From contig CM075753.1 in NCBI GenBank assembly GCA_037974335.1, forward strand, positions 10,780,886 through 10,844,885: a DNA stretch of 64,000 bases. Reading direction: 5' to 3'. Origin of the DNA: Prionace glauca (lineage: Eukaryota; Chordata; Chondrichthyes; Carcharhiniformes; Carcharhinidae). The notes below the pieces were generated by a model. It ran no database searches and was not told where the DNA came from. It saw only the letters and a list, made by a program, of their open reading frames with translations. Below are positions 40,856-50,824 of this stretch, one piece after another (position 1 is the stretch's first letter; every line of letters starts with the position of its first letter). The position numbers and the translations under genes were made by a program.

Positions 40856-41021
40856 CTTCATTCTTTCTAAGAGACCTGTTCCTTGTTCCTTGTGCAGAGT
40901 TGAGGCCCACCTGATCAGGCTGATAGATGTAAACTCAGAGTGTGGACCCGCCAACTACAACTCTACTCGTGTCAACTTTCAAATAAGGCTGGAGATCAGA
41001 AGGAAGAATTTATTTAGTCCA

Positions 41022-41043
41022 CCCCCCCCCCCCCCCCCCCCCC
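41022..41043. repeat. Homopolymer C tract
   Basis: Run of about 21 C directly before an unclassified dispersed repeat. Confidence 0.9.
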
Positions 41044-41044
41044 A

Positions 41045-41300
41045 CTAAGGGAGCAACAATAACTTGCATTTATATCACATTTTTAACACATTGAAATATC
41101 ACAAGGCACTCTACTGGAGCAATGCCAAACAAAATTTAACACCAAGCCCCAAAAGGAGATGTGTAGGTGACCGAAAGCTTGGTCAAAGAGGGAGATTTTT
41201 AGAGGATCGGGGAAGGAAAGGGGTTTGGAGCTGAAGGCAAGGCAAATGATGGGGAAATTCATTATTGGTGATGGGTTAAAGGCCAGAACTGGAAAAGGGC
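41045..41300. mobile_element. Unclassified dispersed repeat
   Basis: AACTTGCATTTATATCACAT, ATCACAAGGCACTCTACTGG and GACCGAAAGCTTGGTCAAAG. I recall this block from elasmobranch DNA, and its first bases resemble the start of the sequence at 41.95 kb. Strand and class are unclear. Confidence 0.45.
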
Positions 41301-41324
41301 AGATATCGCTGAAATAAACAGTTG

Positions 41325-41475
41325 GCGAGATTTTCCAGCCTCCTAACCTTGTGTATCCCGCCAGTGGGAGGTGGCACATTGTTTGCTCGTGGCAGGTTTC
41401 TCTGGTTCCGTCGCTGTCATTGGGAATTTCCATTGCCGTCACCCTGCAATGGCGGAAAGCCTGCGGGGTAGGGGT
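41325..41475. repeat. Palindromic-element relic next to the minisatellite
   Basis: GGCGAGATTTTCCAGCCTCC, TATCCCGCCAGTGGGAGG, GGGAATTTCCATTGCCG. The following minisatellite unit (CCTGCCGGCGGGA) may be an amplified part of the same element. Confidence 0.45.
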
Positions 41476-41840
41476 GCCCTGCCGGCGGGACTGTGTAATC
41501 CCTGCCGGCGGGACTGTGTAATCCCTGCCGGCGGGACTGTGTAATCCCTGCTGGCGGGACTGTGTAATCCCTGCCGGCGGGACTGTGTAATCCCTGCCGG
41601 CGGGACTGTGTAATCCCTGCCGGCGGGACTGTGTAATCCCTGCCGGCGGGACTGTGTAATCCCTGCCGGCGGGACTGTGTAATCCCTGCCGGCGGGACTG
41701 TGTAATCCCTGCCGGCGGGACGGTGTAATCCCTGCCGGCGGGACTGTGTAATCCCTGCCGGCGGGACGGTGTAATCCCTGCCGGCGGGACTGTGTAATCC
41801 CTGCCGGCGGGACTGTGTAATCCCTGCCGGCGGGACCGGA
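41476..41840. repeat. 23-bp GC-rich minisatellite, about 16 units
   Basis: The unit is TGTGTAATCCCTGCCGGCGG plus GAC, period exactly 23 (TGTGTA at 41492, 41515 and so on). A few units vary (GCTGGCGGG; GGTGTAATC). It contains the near-palindrome CCTGCCGGCGGG. Because 3 x 23 is 69, all frames that stay open give a 23-residue repeat; I take this as incidental. Confidence 0.96.
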
Positions 41841-41944
41841 TAATCATACGATGTGAACAGCCAGAGAATTTTACCCAGTATGTTGCGCGTCGTAACCTAC
41901 CAATCGTACTCGATCTTTGGTTGAGTCTTGAAGCAAAAATACAA

Positions 41945-42212
41945 AGGTTTGCATTGACGTGGCACCTATTGCAACCACTTAGTCACAGACAATGAGCACC
42001 TTCGGCATCTAGTAATCTCGGAATTGCAGCAGGCAATTTACGCAGAGGGTGTGATAGCCCGCTGTTTTCGTTAGTGTTACTGGCCGAGGGGTAAGTAATG
42101 GCCAGGACTCTGGGGGAGAACCTCCCTGCTCTCCTTCAGATAGTGTGATAGAATCTTAGTTAGCCGTCCAATGGGGCAGCCCAGGCCTCTGTTTAACATT
42201 TAATCCATCACT
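41945..42212 (-). mobile_element. SINE-E copy, long but decayed
   Basis: AGGTTTGCATTGACGTGGCA, CAGCAGGCAATTTACGCAGA, TAATGGCCAGGACTCTGGGG and GAACCTCCCTGCTCTCCTTC follow the order I expect for this family. The tRNA head is absent. Confidence 0.55.
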
Positions 42213-42545
42213 GTTCTCTGTAATGGTTTGGTTTTCCAAAGGAACTGGCAAAGGCACGGCTCATTCTTTTAAGATTAGACATGTCTGGGCTGTGTAATTA
42301 TTTTCCCTTTCCCAGCGAAATTAGATTAAGGTTATTATCTCAGGTGTTGCTTCTTCTTGTCTTATCTAATTCACGCTGCATCAATTTCACTAACTGGAGA
42401 AGGCACTTGATGCTAATCGCGGTGTAGATCCATGGGATGACTCACTCTTCTCTATGCGTGGATTGTGACAATATTTTAAACACAAGCCTGTGCCAGGCAC
42501 AGCAATCATTCTTTTACTCGTTCTTCAAGGCAGAACTTGACAATG
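42213..42545. other. Unique sequence, possible regulatory element
   Basis: No repeat seen. Contains the palindromic decamer AGACATGTCT (a p53-type half site) and AT-rich homeobox-like stretches. The regulatory reading is speculative. Confidence 0.3.
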
Positions 42546-43092
42546 TGGCTCAGTTGGGAGTGTTTCCATTTCTGGAGGTCGGTGGCAACCCTAACCTTTT
42601 CTTCACGGTCGATAGCTTCAAGTTTTTAGGTGTCCAGATCACCAACAACCGGCCCTGGTCCCTCCACGCGGCGCAATAGTTAAGAAAGCCCACCAACGCA
42701 AAACAATACAAACGGTCGTGAATGTAGGCCAATCCATCACGCAAACCAGCCTCCCAGCCATTGACTCCGCCTGTACTTCCCACTGTCCTTGGAAAAGCAG
42801 CCAGCATAATCAAGGACCTCAAGCACCCTGGACATTCTCTCTTCCAGCCCCTTCCGTCGGGAAGAAGATACAAAAGTCTGAGGTCGCGTACCAACCGACT
42901 CAAGGACAGCTTCTTCCCTGCTGCCGTCAGACTTTTGAATGGACCTACCTCGTATTAAGTTGATTTTTCTCTACACCCTAGCTATGACTGCAACACCACA
43001 TTCTGCACCCTCACCTTCCCTTCCCTTCTGCAGAGTGCGCAAGAAATAATATTTTTCACTGTATGCTAATATATATGATAATGATAAATCAA
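42546..43092 (+). mobile_element. L2L LINE 3' end with internal deletion
   Basis: SFKFLGVQITNN is encoded near 42610-42650. After AAGAAAGCCCACCAACGCAA the frame jumps to NVGQSITQTSLPAIDSACTS, so the FLRRLRKFG region is lost. It ends CTATGACTGC and GATAAATCAAATCG. Confidence 0.88.
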
Positions 43093-43097
43093 ATCGA

Positions 43098-43640
43098 AAC
43101 TTCCTCAGGAGGCGAGCAAATTCAGCATATCCCTTATGACTCTCACCAATTTTTACATCTGGAAAGGATGCTTTCTGTGGTTTCACAGCTTGGTTTGGCT
43201 CCTGCTTTAACCAGGACCGCAAGGAACTACAAAGGGTTGTGAACGAAGCCCAGTCCATCAGGCAAACCAGCCTCTCATTCCATTGACTCTGTCAACACTT
43301 CCCGCTGCCTCGGCAAAGCAGCCAGCGTAATCAAAAGTCCCCACGCAACCCCGAACATTCTCTCTTCCACCTTCTTCCATCAGGAAAGAGATACAAAGAT
43401 CTGTGGTCACGTACCAGCTGACTCAAGAACAACTTCTTCCCTGCTGCATCAGACTTTCGAATGGACCTACCTTATATTAAGTTGATCTTTCTCTACACCC
43501 TAGCTGTGACTGTAACACTACATTCCGCACTCTCTCCCTTCCTTCTCTATGAACGGTGTGCTTTGTCTGTATAACGCATAAGAAATAATGCTTTTCACAA
43601 TACATGTGACAATAATAAATCAAATCAAATCCAAAACAGT
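43098..43640 (+). mobile_element. L2L LINE 3' end, second in tandem
   Basis: Starts AACTTCCTCAGGAGGCGAGC, in the part missing from its left neighbour, and ends GACAATAATAAATCAAATCA. It is truncated and carries frameshifts. Confidence 0.88.
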
Positions 43641-43734
43641 GGGGGGGCTTCCTGGAAAGAAATATTTTGCGTATTTGCAACACATTTTCATTTCTGTGCC
43701 ACGAATTGCAGAACAGTGTGTGTTGAAATTCAAC

Positions 43735-43865
43735 AACTTGTACAGGGTTTGCTTGGATTAAATTCCAATGAATGAATGCGTGCACACTGACCAAGGATCA
43801 TTCTGCATTTATGACTTCGGTTCTTTGACAAATGAGTTTTCCACGTGAAGCGTCTGCTCCTGTCT
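43735..43865. repeat. Unclassified repeat shared with 19.59 kb
   Basis: ACTTGTACAGGGTTTGCTTG to GTTTTCCACGTGAAGCGTCT, same orientation as 19583-19726. About 15 bases present at 19.6 kb (TAAAATACATCCC) are missing here. Confidence 0.8.
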
Positions 43866-43940
43866 GAGATGTAAGAAAAATATATTCAGTCGATTTTGTT
43901 GTCATTTTCAAGAAAGGTCTCTTATTTTTCATCTCCTCAC

Positions 43941-44264
43941 TTGGCAACACGGTGACTCAGTGGTTAGCACTGCTGTCCCACAGCGCCAGCGACCCAGGTT
44001 CGATTCCTGGCTTGGGTCGCTGTCTATGTGGAGTTTGCATGTTCTCCCCGTGTCTGCATGGGTTTCCTCCGGGTGCTCCGGTTTCCTCCCACAGTCCAAA
44101 CTGTGCTGGTTAGGTGCATTGTCCATGCTAAATTGCCCCTTAGTGTCAGAGGGATGAACAGGGTAAATAAGTTGGGGATAGGGCTTGGATGGGATTGTGG
44201 TCATTGCAGACTTGATGGGCTAAATGGCCTCCTTCTGCACGGTAATTATTCTATTCTATATCCT
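43941..44264 (+). mobile_element. tSINE-A copy, full length
   Basis: GGCAACACGGTGACTCAGTG to CACGGTAATTATTCTATTC. The AAGATG of the body is deleted. Confidence 0.92.
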
Positions 44265-44309
44265 GAGACCTCAGCGATGGCAGCTGTGGGCGAAACCTGA
44301 GCAAGTATT

Positions 44310-44634
44310 TAGTTTATGCATTCGTGGTACATGGATATCACTGTCTGGGCCAGCATTTACTGCCCACCTCTAGTTGCCCTTGAAACTGAGAGGCTTGCTA
44401 GGCCATTTCAGAGGGCAGTTGAGAGTCAACCACATTGCTGTGGCTCTGGAGTCACATGTAGGCCAGACTGGGTAAGGACGGCAGATTTCCTTCCCTAAGG
44501 GACATTAGTGAACCGGATGGGTTTTTCTGACAATGGTTTCATGGACATCAGTAGATTCCTAATTCCAGATATTTTTCATTGAATTCAAATTCCACCAACC
44601 ACGGTATTTGAATCTGGGCCCCCAGGTGTCATTT
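44310..44634 (-). mobile_element. SINE-D copy
   Basis: CTGGGCCAGCATTTACTGCC tail, TGTGGCTCTGGAGTCACATG body, and the head with GTATTTGAATCTGGGCCCCC. Confidence 0.85.
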
Positions 44635-44945
44635 GATTTGATTTGATTTATTATTGTCACATGTATTAGCATACAGTGAAAAATATTGTTTCTTGTGCGC
44701 TATACAGACAAAGCATACCATTCGTAGAGAAGAAAGGAGAGGGTGCAGAATGTAATGTTGCAGTCATCGCTAGGGTGTAGAGAAAGATCAACTTAATGGG
44801 AGGTAGGTCCATTCAAAAGTTTGACAGCAGCAGGGAAAAAGCTGTTCTTGAGTTGGTACGTTAACTTAGACTTTGGTATCTTTTTTGGAAAATGGAAGAA
44901 GGTGAAAGTGATAATGTCTGGGGTGTGCAAGGTCCTTGAAAACGC
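44635..44945 (-). mobile_element. L2L LINE 3' end
   Basis: TTTGATTTGATTTGATTTAT to GTGCAAGGTCCTTGAAAACG. It continues in a short piece at 45236-45296 (TGCCTGAGGTCCATAGTTAG, TTGCTGAGGCAGTGGG), on the far side of a CR1 insertion. Confidence 0.82.
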
Positions 44946-44949
44946 TGGC

Positions 44950-45236
44950 CTTTTTGCCAAAGAGGAAGGTGCAGTTTAGATCGGAGTTGAGGAGGAACTT
45001 CTTCACTCAAAGGGTGGTGAGTCTCTGGAATTCTTTGCCCATTGAAGTGGTGGAGGCCACCTCACTGAATATATTTAAGTCACGGGTGGATAGGTTTCTG
45101 ATAGACAGGAGAATTAAGGGTTATGGGGAGAAAGCGGGAAAGTGGAACTAATCCACTTCCGATCAGCCATGATCTTGTTGAATGGCGGGGCAGGCTCGAA
45201 GGGCTAGATGGCCTACTCCTGCTCCTATTTCTTATG
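44950..45236 (+). mobile_element. CR1 3' end nested in L2L
   Basis: Encodes VQFRSELRRNFFTQRVVSLWNSLPIEVVEATSLNIFKSRVD and ends GGCTAGATGGCCTACTCCTG with CTTATGG. It is only the last 60 codons, but the frame is open, and it is close to the copy at 32.2 kb. Confidence 0.9.
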
Positions 45237-45296
45237 GAAGACAGAATGCCTGAGGTCCATAGTTAGGCTAGTTGCTTTGCTGAGGCAGTGGGACTC

Positions 45297-46010
45297 AGCA
45301 TTAGCTGAGCTTCTGGATTAAGACTGTGGGTGATAATTCCACCGGACCATCACCTTCATCAGTTCCAACCCTGCGCGACACGCGCCGAACAGTCAGACAC
45401 CATGGCGGACGTTATCACGGTGATATAGTTGTTCCCCGTTGACTGCAGCGGAAGTTTCCGGAATGACACTTGAGGTAGATGTTCCTCTGAGATTAGGATA
45501 TTGCTGCCGTTAGGCTGCCAAATGGCAGCAGAATTATTGATGGTGGACAATAGCCACACACGGAAATGCAATTGCTCTGTTCCTCACTAGCGACAGAGTT
45601 ATGTGAAAGAGTGTGTGGCACTGTGTGATAAGGGGTGTGTGTCAGACAGTGCAAGTCATTACCGGAGCTGTCGGGACAGACTTTTTATCGTTTATTAAAA
45701 TCGGACTGATAAACAATCTTCATTTGTTTCAAGTGTGAAGCTGGGTAGTGCACCAGTAAAGATAATTAAATGCCGGTGGTAGTTTGCGTGGTGTAATTTG
45801 GTTTCATCTTGCTGCTGTCTGTCGGGGTCATTTATCTGGGGTGCGGTGCGCCACTGTTCGCACCTCCCTCCATTTCAGAAATTTCACCCTCTACGTGCTT
45901 CAGACCAGGTTGTTGAATTTTAAAATGTCCTCCAGTAACTCATTGTCAAATGTTCCGTTTTTCAAGTTTTAGCAGTCGGAGAAAGGTGCGTAAGTTGTCT
46001 TGTCATCTGA
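45297..46010. other. Mostly unique sequence
   Basis: Starts with a SINE-D scrap (CATTAGCTGAGCTTCTGGAT). The rest shows no known repeat. CACCATGGCGGACGTTATC near 45399 looks like a good start codon but meets a stop after seven codons. Confidence 0.4.
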
Positions 46011-46011
46011 G

Positions 46012-46135
46012 CACTGCTGCCCCACAGTGCCAGGGACCCCAGGATGCTGCAGTAAATGCTGGCCTAGCCTGCGATGCCCCACAGATGCCCAGCCAGCGAA
46101 GTCCATGTCCCAACTATCAATAAAGAAAATAAATT
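46012..46135 (+). mobile_element. SINE-D tail fragment
   Basis: CAGTAAATGCTGGCCTAGCC and GCCCAGCCAGCGAAGTCCAT, then an A-rich end. Confidence 0.6.
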
Positions 46136-46154
46136 CCACTTTCCCTCTAAATTT

Positions 46155-46592
46155 TTTTAAATTCATTCGCTGGCTGGCCAGCATTTATTGCCCGTCCCTC
46201 ACTGCCCTTGTTTAGAGGGCAGTTGAGAGTCAACCACATTGCTGTGTGGCTTTTGGAGTCACATATAGGCCAGACCAGCTAAGGATAGAACCCTACAGTG
46301 CAGAAACAGGCCCTTCGGCCCATCGAGTCTGCACCGAACGCAATCCCACCCAGACCCTATCCCCATATCCCTACACATTTACCTGCTAATCCCTCTAACC
46401 TACACATCCCAGGATACTAAGGGGCAATTTTAGCATAGCCAATGAACCTAACCCGCACATCTTTGGACTGTGGGAGGAAACCGGGGCACCTGGAGAAAAC
46501 CCACGCAGACACGAGGAGAATGTGCAAACTCCACACAGGCAGTTACCCGATGGCAGATTTCCTTCCCTCAAGGGCATTAGTGAACCAGATGG
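46155..46592 (-). mobile_element. SINE-D copy split by tSINE-Ay
   Basis: Tail side 46155-46284 (GGCCAGCATTTATTGCCCGT, ATATAGGCCAGACCAGCTAA), body side 46550-46592 (TGGCAGATTTCCTTCCCTCA, GTGAACCAGATGGG). The consensus runs straight across the insertion point. Confidence 0.88.
46285..46549 (-). mobile_element. tSINE-Ay copy nested in SINE-D
   Basis: ATAGAACCCTACAGTGCAGA to CTCCACACAGGCAGTTACCC, truncated before box B. Confidence 0.92.
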
Positions 46593-46597
46593 GTGTA

Positions 46598-46732
46598 GAT
46601 TAGGGAGATCAGCCATGATAAAGGAACAAGGTTACGTGGATAGAGCAGGGGGTTGGGCCTGGGTAAGATGCTTTTTGGACACTCTCAGTGGGCTGAATGG
46701 CCTCCTGTTGCACTTAGGGATTCTATGTGGGG
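46598..46732 (+). mobile_element. tSINE-A tail fragment
   Basis: GTTACGTGGATAGAGCAGGG to AGGGATTCTATGTGG. Confidence 0.75.
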
Positions 46733-46735
46733 TTT

Positions 46736-46955
46736 CACCAATGTCTCATAACTAAAGTTTAACCTTCCTACGTTTGTAATCGATACCCCTCATAATAAGC
46801 GATAACACCCTATTAACTTCCATACTTACTTGCTGCACCTGTGTATGAGCTTTTTGTGATCTATTCACTAGAACACCCAGATCCCTCCGCACCTCTGCAA
46901 TCTCTCACCATTCCGATAATTAGTGTCCATTTTATTCTTCCTGCCAATCAGCCTT
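46736..46955 (-). mobile_element. CR1 coding fragment
   Basis: AACACCCTATTAACTTCCAT and CACCCAGATCCCTCCGCACC are antisense reverse-transcriptase code just upstream of the usual truncation points. No 3' end is present. Confidence 0.65.
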
Positions 46956-47039
46956 GTCCGTGGCTTTTGGGAACAGATTTAAATGCACAAACAGCGAAAG
47001 TACAGAAGGATAACTGGTTGTCCTCTCTTTAATGGGCAA

Positions 47040-47192
47040 ATGACAATGGTTTCATGGTCATCAGTAGATTCTTAATTCCAGATATTTTTTATTGAATTCA
47101 AATTCCATCAACCGCTGTGACTGGATTCGAACCTGGGTCCCCAGAACATTAGATGAGTTTAATGGTAATACCATTAGGCCAGTGCCTCCCCA
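47040..47192 (-). mobile_element. SINE-D fragment
   Basis: TGACAATGGTTTCATGGTCA, TTCTTAATTCCAGATATTTT and the antisense head GGATTCGAACCTGGGTCCCC to CATTAGGCCAGTGCCTCCCC. Confidence 0.85.
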
Positions 47193-47235
47193 CTTGTGCT
47201 TACGTTCTTGTTGAGTTTGTGACTTCCGATTCTTC

Positions 47236-47637
47236 TGCCCACCTTGAGCACTGCTGCCTCACAAGTTCAGGGACCCGGGTTCAATTCCGGCCTCGGGTCA
47301 CTGTCTGTGCGGAGCCTGCACATTCTCCCCGTGTCTGCGTGGGTTTCCTCCGGGTGCTACGGTTTCCTCCCACAGGTTAGGCGGGTCGGCCATGCTAAAT
47401 TGACCTTCATGGTGGGATTTTCAGGTCTTGGGGCACGTACGGTGGGAAAACGTATCTTTGTGTGTTGTTAGAATTCCTCTGGCGGGTGGGGTGGGAAAAA
47501 TTCCACCCTTAGGATTGGGGGATGAGCAGGGTAAATTCATAGGGTGATGTGGATTGGGCCTGGGTGGGATTGTTGTCAGTGCAGATTGGATGGGCAAAAC
47601 AACCTCCTTCTGCATTGTAGAGATCCTAGGATTCTTC
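47236..47637 (+). mobile_element. tSINE-A copy with a 105-bp insert
   Basis: Head and body 47236-47409, tail 47512-47637 (TTAGGATTGGGGGATGAGCA to GATCCTAGGATTCTTCC). Confidence 0.85.
47410..47511. repeat. Palindromic insert in a SINE
   Basis: Begins GGTGGGATTTTCAGGTC and ends GGGTGGGAAAAATTCCACCC, i.e. inverted ends of about 15 bases with mismatches. It probably belongs to the same family as the hairpin at 40.05 kb and shows that this family moves. Confidence 0.6.
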
Positions 47638-47714
47638 CAGGACAGGAATGAGAACCTTGTTGTTCTCAGCTGTGTCAAATACCAAAATGGCATTTTGTAC
47701 TCAAAATTAGGATT

Positions 47715-48238
47715 TTTGATTTATTATTGTCGCATCTATTAGCACGCAGTGAAAAGTATTGTTTCTTGCGCGCACTACAGACAAAGCATACTGTTCACAG
47801 AGAAGGAAAGGAGAGAGTGCAGGCTGTGGTGTTACAGTCATAGCTAGGATGTAGAGACAGATCAACTCAATGCGAGGTAGGTCCATTCGAAAGTTTGACG
47901 GCAGCAGGGAAGAAGCTGTTCTTGAGTCGGTTGATACGTGACCTCAGACTTTTGTATCTTTTTCCCGATGGACGAAGGTGGAAGAGCAAATGTGTGGGGT
48001 CCTTGATTATGCCGGCTGCTTTTCCGAGGCAGTGGGAAGTATAGACAGCATCAATGGATGGGGAGGCTGGTTTGTTTGATGGATTGGGCTACATTCAGGA
48101 CCTTTTATAGTTCCTTGCGGTCTTGGGCAGAGCAGGAGCCAAACCAAGCTTTGATACAACCAGAAAGGATGCTTTCTATAGTGCATCTGTAAACGTTGGT
48201 GAGAATCATAGCTGAAATGCCAAATTTCCTTAGAGAAC
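47715..48238 (-). mobile_element. L2L LINE 3' fragment
   Basis: TTTTTGATTTATTATTGTCG to GAAATGCCAAATTTCCTTAG, including the region for PSIDAVYTS and QRVVN-type motifs in broken frames. Confidence 0.9.
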
Positions 48239-48249
48239 AGCGGTCAGTG

Positions 48250-48362
48250 TGTGGTCAGCAAGTTCCTGCCAACAACAACAGTATAAGCAGGCGATAATCT
48301 GAGTCTTATACTCGAGAGTGAGACTTGAACCCACAACCTTCTGACTGAGGTGAAATTGCTGT
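48250..48362 (-). mobile_element. SINE-E copy with tRNA-like head
   Basis: GTCAGCAAGTTCCTGCCAAC, GGCGATAATCTGAGTCTTAT, then TGAGACTTGAACCCACAACC, which reverse-complemented gives a box B (GGTTCAAGTC). This orients the family. Confidence 0.65.
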
Positions 48363-48642
48363 CATGGTCTGGTTGCTACGATTGGAGTTTGTTTGCGTTC
48401 AATGAAGTGATTCACATTGGAGTAAACCAGGTCAGCTTTGAGCACTGAATTCACTTGTCCGAACATGTGCAATGTACAGCAGAAAATCAAAGTTAAGATC
48501 ATTTGAGATGTGTGTGTATATAGGTCAACGTTTAACCCCTTTCCATAAAATATATTAGCGCATTGCAGAAACTCGCCAAGGCTCCTTTGGCAACACATTA
48601 CAATCCCACAGCCGTTACCATGTGGAAGGACAAGCGCAGTAG
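48363..48642. other. Unassigned sequence
   Basis: No gene or repeat recognised. Confidence 0.4.
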
Positions 48643-49030
48643 ATAAGAACATAAGAAATAGGAGCAGGAGTAGGCCATCTAGCCCTTCGAGCCTGCCCCG
48701 CCATTCAATAAGATCATGGCTGATCTGTCGTGTCTCAGTTCCACATTCCCGCCCTCTCCCCATAACTCTTAATCCCCTCGCTTATCAAAAACCCATCAAC
48801 CCGCGTCTTAAAAATATTTAGCGAGGCAGCCTCCACCACTTCAACGGGCAGAGAATTCCAGAGATTCACCACCCTTTGAGTGAAGAAGTTCCTCCTCAAC
48901 TTCGTTCTAAACCGCCTCCCCTTTATTTTGAGGCTGTGCCCCCTAGTCCTACTGTCTTTTTTGAGCGGGAAGAGTCTCTCCACTTCTATCCTATCCATCC
49001 CATTCATCATCTTATGCGTCTCAATGAGAA
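48643..49030 (-). mobile_element. CR1 3' end with open frame
   Basis: Minus strand: MMNGMDRIEVERLFPLKKDS, TRGHSLKIKGRRF, RRNFFTQRVVNLWNSLPVEV and a stop (48735-49010), then 3' UTR and an antisense ACATAAGAAATAGGAGCAG tail. It is nearly identical to the copy at 32.2 kb and therefore the same young subfamily. Confidence 0.93.
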
Positions 49031-49067
49031 TATCTCACCTGGAAGTTCCCCTCCACCCTCCCCAATT

Positions 49068-49366
49068 TGGCACAGTGGCTAGCACTGCTGCCTCACAGTG
49101 CCAGAGACCCAGGTTCAATTCCAGGGGGACTGTGTGTGAAAAGTGCATGTTCTCCCTGTGCCTGCGTGGGATTCCTCCGGGTGCTCTGGTTTCCTCCCAT
49201 GCTCCAAAGATGTGTAGGTTAGGTGGATTGACCATGGTTAATGTGTTAATTTACTGGGATAGGGAGATAGGGGGGAGGGCCTGGTTACGATACTCTGTCA
49301 GACAGTTGATGCAGACTCGATGGGCCAAATAGCCTCTTCTACACTGTAGGGATTCAATGATTCTAA
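49068..49366 (+). mobile_element. tSINE-A copy
   Basis: TGGCACAGTGGCTAGCACTG to GGGATTCAATGATTCTA, with the TACGATACTCTGTCAGACAG tail subfamily. Confidence 0.9.
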
Positions 49367-49775
49367 ATACAGATTAGATGGATTGGCCGTGCTAAATTGC
49401 CCCTTAGTGTCCAAAGATGTGCAAGTTAGGTGGATTGGCCATGCTAAATTGCCCCTTAGTGTCCAAAGATGTGCAGGTTAGGTGGATTGGCCATGCTAAA
49501 TTGCCCCTTAGTGTCCAAAGATGTGCAGGTTAGGAGGATTGGCCATACTAAATTGCCCCTTAGTGTCCAAAAATGTGCAGGTTGGGTGGATTGGCCATGC
49601 TAAATTGCCCCTTAGTGTCCAAAGATGTGCAGGTTAGGTGGATTGGCCATGCTAAATTGCCCCTTAGTGTCCAAAGATGTGCAGGTTAGGTGGATTGGTC
49701 ATGCTAAATTGCCCCTTAGTGTCCAAAGATGTATAGATTAGGGAGTTCAGTGGGATAAGATGCGGTGTAAGATGG
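49367..49775 (+). repeat. 52-bp SINE-derived tandem array, about eight units
   Basis: CCAAAGATGTGC (or a close variant) starts at 49411, 49463, 49515, 49567, 49619, 49671 and 49723, always 52 apart, preceded by one partial unit. Units differ by only a few bases. Confidence 0.95.
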
Positions 49776-49852
49776 TCTGACAGAGACTCGGTGCAAATCC
49801 GATGGGCCAAATGGCCCATCCTTCTGTGCTGTAAGGATTCTATTCTATGATG
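49367..49852 (+). mobile_element. tSINE-A body and tail carrying an array
   Basis: No head: it starts within the 52-bp segment, runs through the array, and ends with GGTGCAAATCCGATGGGCCA and ATTCTATTCTATGA. It follows the preceding SINE directly. Confidence 0.88.
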
Positions 49853-50005
49853 CCTAAGTCACTTACCCTCCTGACTTGGAAATGTATTACCGTTCCTTCA
49901 CTGTTACTGGGTCAAAATCCTGGAACTCCCTCCCTCACGGCGCTGCGGGTGCACCTAAAGTTTGGGTGTACTTATTAGTGTCACAAGTCTGCGTACATTA
50001 AGAGG
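49853..50005 (+). mobile_element. Jockey-like LINE fragment with SINE scrap
   Basis: CACTTACCCTCCTGACTTGG, GGTCAAAATCCTGGAACTCC (LINE 3' UTR), then an antisense tSINE-B scrap (CTTATTAGTGTCACAAGTC) near 49970-49990. Confidence 0.65.
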
Positions 50006-50045
50006 CTACACCAGATGGACTGCAGCCTCACAGCTCACCATTAAC

Positions 50046-50545
50046 TTCTGAAATTAGGGATTTGTGGGAAACGTTGCCCTGGAGATTGTTACCCGCATCC
50101 CTTCAATCAATAAGTGGAAAAAACAATTTATCTCCCTTAATTTATATTTATGGAAGTTATAAAACTTCTTAAACCAATCAGTAGCTCATAAATAGTTATT
50201 CAAAGAAAAGCAATAGTTGAGTGTTCTTGACGCGGGGACGAGGATAATGAAATGTTCAGGATTCTGGCCCAATGTGCCTCTTTCTTCATTTCAGTTGGGT
50301 TGAAGTCTAATTGGTGAGAATTATATTCATCAGTTCTCGATAAATTTCTATGTAAAATTATCCATTCAGAGTTATGTGTCTTGTCAGTGTATCGTGAGCA
50401 TGTTGTAGTGTTTGAAGAGGATGCAGCGCTGGAGGATTTAGCCTTGTGCTTTGACGAGAGGTTGACTCACTCAGCAGAAGCTTCAGGATGTTTTCCCAGC
50501 TGCCAGAGCCCTTGGTGCCATAATAAAGTTGCAGAACAGCTTCAG
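50046..50545. other. Unassigned sequence
   Basis: No repeat recognised. A + strand frame at 50381 runs into a SINE and is not convincing as an exon. Confidence 0.4.
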
Positions 50546-50824
50546 AGAATCAGAAGGAGGCCATTCGCTCCATCGGGCCAGCACTGCCAACAATCCCAGC
50601 CAGACCCCATCCCCATTATCCCGTGCATTTAACCTGCTAGTCCCCCTGACACTAAGGGGCAATTTGGCTTGGCCGATTAACCTAACCAGCATACCTTTGG
50701 ATTGTGGGAGGAAACCGGAGCACCCGGAGGAGACCCATGCAGACACGGGGAGAACATACAGACCCCACAAAGTCAGCCAATGCCAGAATCGAACCTGGCG
50801 CTATGAGGCAGCAATGCTAACCAA
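50546..50824 (-). mobile_element. tSINE-A copy
   Basis: CAGAGAATCAGAAGGAGGCC to AGGCAGCAATGCTAACCA. Confidence 0.9.

Noticed and set aside
41083-41847. 254-codon open frame on the minus strand with a 23-residue repeat
   Set aside because: It is the translation of the 23-bp minisatellite, which can stay open by chance; there is no promoter, conservation or known domain.
45399-45425. CACCATGGCGGAC as a start of a gene
   Set aside because: The frame stops after seven codons and no exon signals follow.
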